Assembly: GCA_934292805.1 (NCBI GenBank)
Contig: CAKQXQ010000074.1
Coordinates: 1-6,384 of the forward strand
DNA: 6,384 nt
DNA from: an uncultured Roseburia sp.
GTDB taxonomy: Bacteria; Bacillota; Clostridia; Lachnospirales; Lachnospiraceae
Reading direction: 5' to 3'
Part shown: positions 6,028 through 6,384 of the stretch, one piece after another
Position numbering within the stretch: the first letter of the stretch is position 1
Layout of the letters: every line of letters begins with the position of its first letter
Translations under genes and position numbers: made by a program
The notes under the pieces: model-generated
Told to the model about the DNA's origin: nothing
Database searches by the model: none
Seen by the model: only the letters and a program-made list of their open reading frames with translations

Positions 6028-6030
6028 TAA

Positions 6031-6384
6031 TTACTCTTGTTCGTAATTCTGGCTGATATAAGTCATTGTCAGCATACAGAATACGTAGGTCTGAATTGCT
6101 CCTGAGAACAAATCAAAGTACACATGAAGTGCTGCCGGCCATATGATCGCGATCTTGCTTAATAAACCATATACAAGTGCCATCATAACCGTTCCTGATA
6201 ATACGTTTGCAAACAAACGTAATGACAGGGAAATTGGTACCGCAATCTCACTGATCACATTGATTGGGAACCAAATAGGCAGCCATGGTGGTAATGGCGA
6301 ACACATATCTACCCAGATCTGTTTCAACGGCAGATTTTTGAACTGCGTGATATGGATCAGGAAAAATGTAATAAGACCAAGTGC
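6031..6384 (-). CDS. atpB: F1Fo ATP synthase subunit a (partial, C-terminal 117 residues)
   Basis: The frame is open from the right edge to the TAA at 6033-6031, so the N-terminal half and start lie outside the window. The visible part begins ALGLITFFLIHITQFKN, inside a transmembrane helix. It includes the PIWFPINVISE segment and then the hallmark SLSLRLFANVLSG. Its arginine (residue 56 of the fragment) is the essential stator charge, equivalent to E. coli aR210, that releases the ion from the c-ring glutamate. The final helix carries GAIQTYVFCMLTMTYIS, where the glutamine corresponds to conserved aQ252. The protein forms the two ion half-channels beside the c-ring. It is normally the first structural gene of the operon and is followed here by atpE after a 78-nt gap. 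Confidence 0.97.
   Translation of the reverse strand, partial: ALGLITFFLIHITQFKNLPLKQIWVDMCSPLPPWLPIWFPINVISEIAVPISLSLRLFANVLSGTVMMALVYGLLSKIAIIWPAALHVYFDLFSGAIQTYVFCMLTMTYISQNYEQE

Noticed and set aside
6031..6327. A 98-residue version of subunit a starting at the TTG at 6327
   Set aside because: The frame is open to the window edge and upstream residues fit subunit a, so this TTG is an internal leucine and the gene is truncated only by the window.

Overview
The window is almost entirely one F1Fo ATP synthase operon read on the minus strand. It suggests a strictly anaerobic Bacillota of the class Clostridia, most likely Lachnospiraceae. The reasons are the canonical Firmicutes-type gene order, strong AGGAGG ribosome binding sites, moderately low GC, and a c subunit with a sodium-type ion-binding signature. 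The family-level placement is inferred from sequence style and was not searched.

Reading along the minus strand from the right edge, the order is atpB (subunit a, 5' end outside the window), atpE (c), atpF (b), atpH (delta), atpA (alpha), atpG (gamma), atpD (beta) and atpC (epsilon). All eight frames are intact where visible, and all the diagnostic catalytic and ion-translocation residues are present. atpF overlaps atpH by 13 nt, atpH and atpA share an ATGA overlap, and atpA-atpG and atpD-atpC are separated by only 19 and 14 nt. The two long gaps (atpB-atpE, 78 nt; atpG-atpD, 79 nt) both hold RNA structure. In the first there is a 16-bp direct repeat that duplicates the Shine-Dalgarno sequence, plus a potential anti-SD. 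In the second there is a perfect 7-bp hairpin. Both gaps precede genes for subunits needed in many copies (c and beta), so translational tuning of stoichiometry is a reasonable inference. Two starts needed care: atpA begins at 4578 rather than at the upstream ATG at 4587, and atpF begins with TTG.

The operon ends in a strong rho-independent terminator at 241-284. Beyond it, still on the minus strand, lie an imperfect inverted repeat, a candidate promoter, and the first 41 codons of a cytidylate-kinase-like P-loop protein that runs off the left edge.

The products assemble one rotary machine. Subunits a, b2 and the c-ring form the membrane ion motor; alpha3beta3 catalyses ATP synthesis or hydrolysis; gamma and epsilon form the rotor shaft; delta and b form the stator. 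No previously undescribed multi-gene system is visible. The points most worth a second look are the sodium signature and the untranslated RNA elements.
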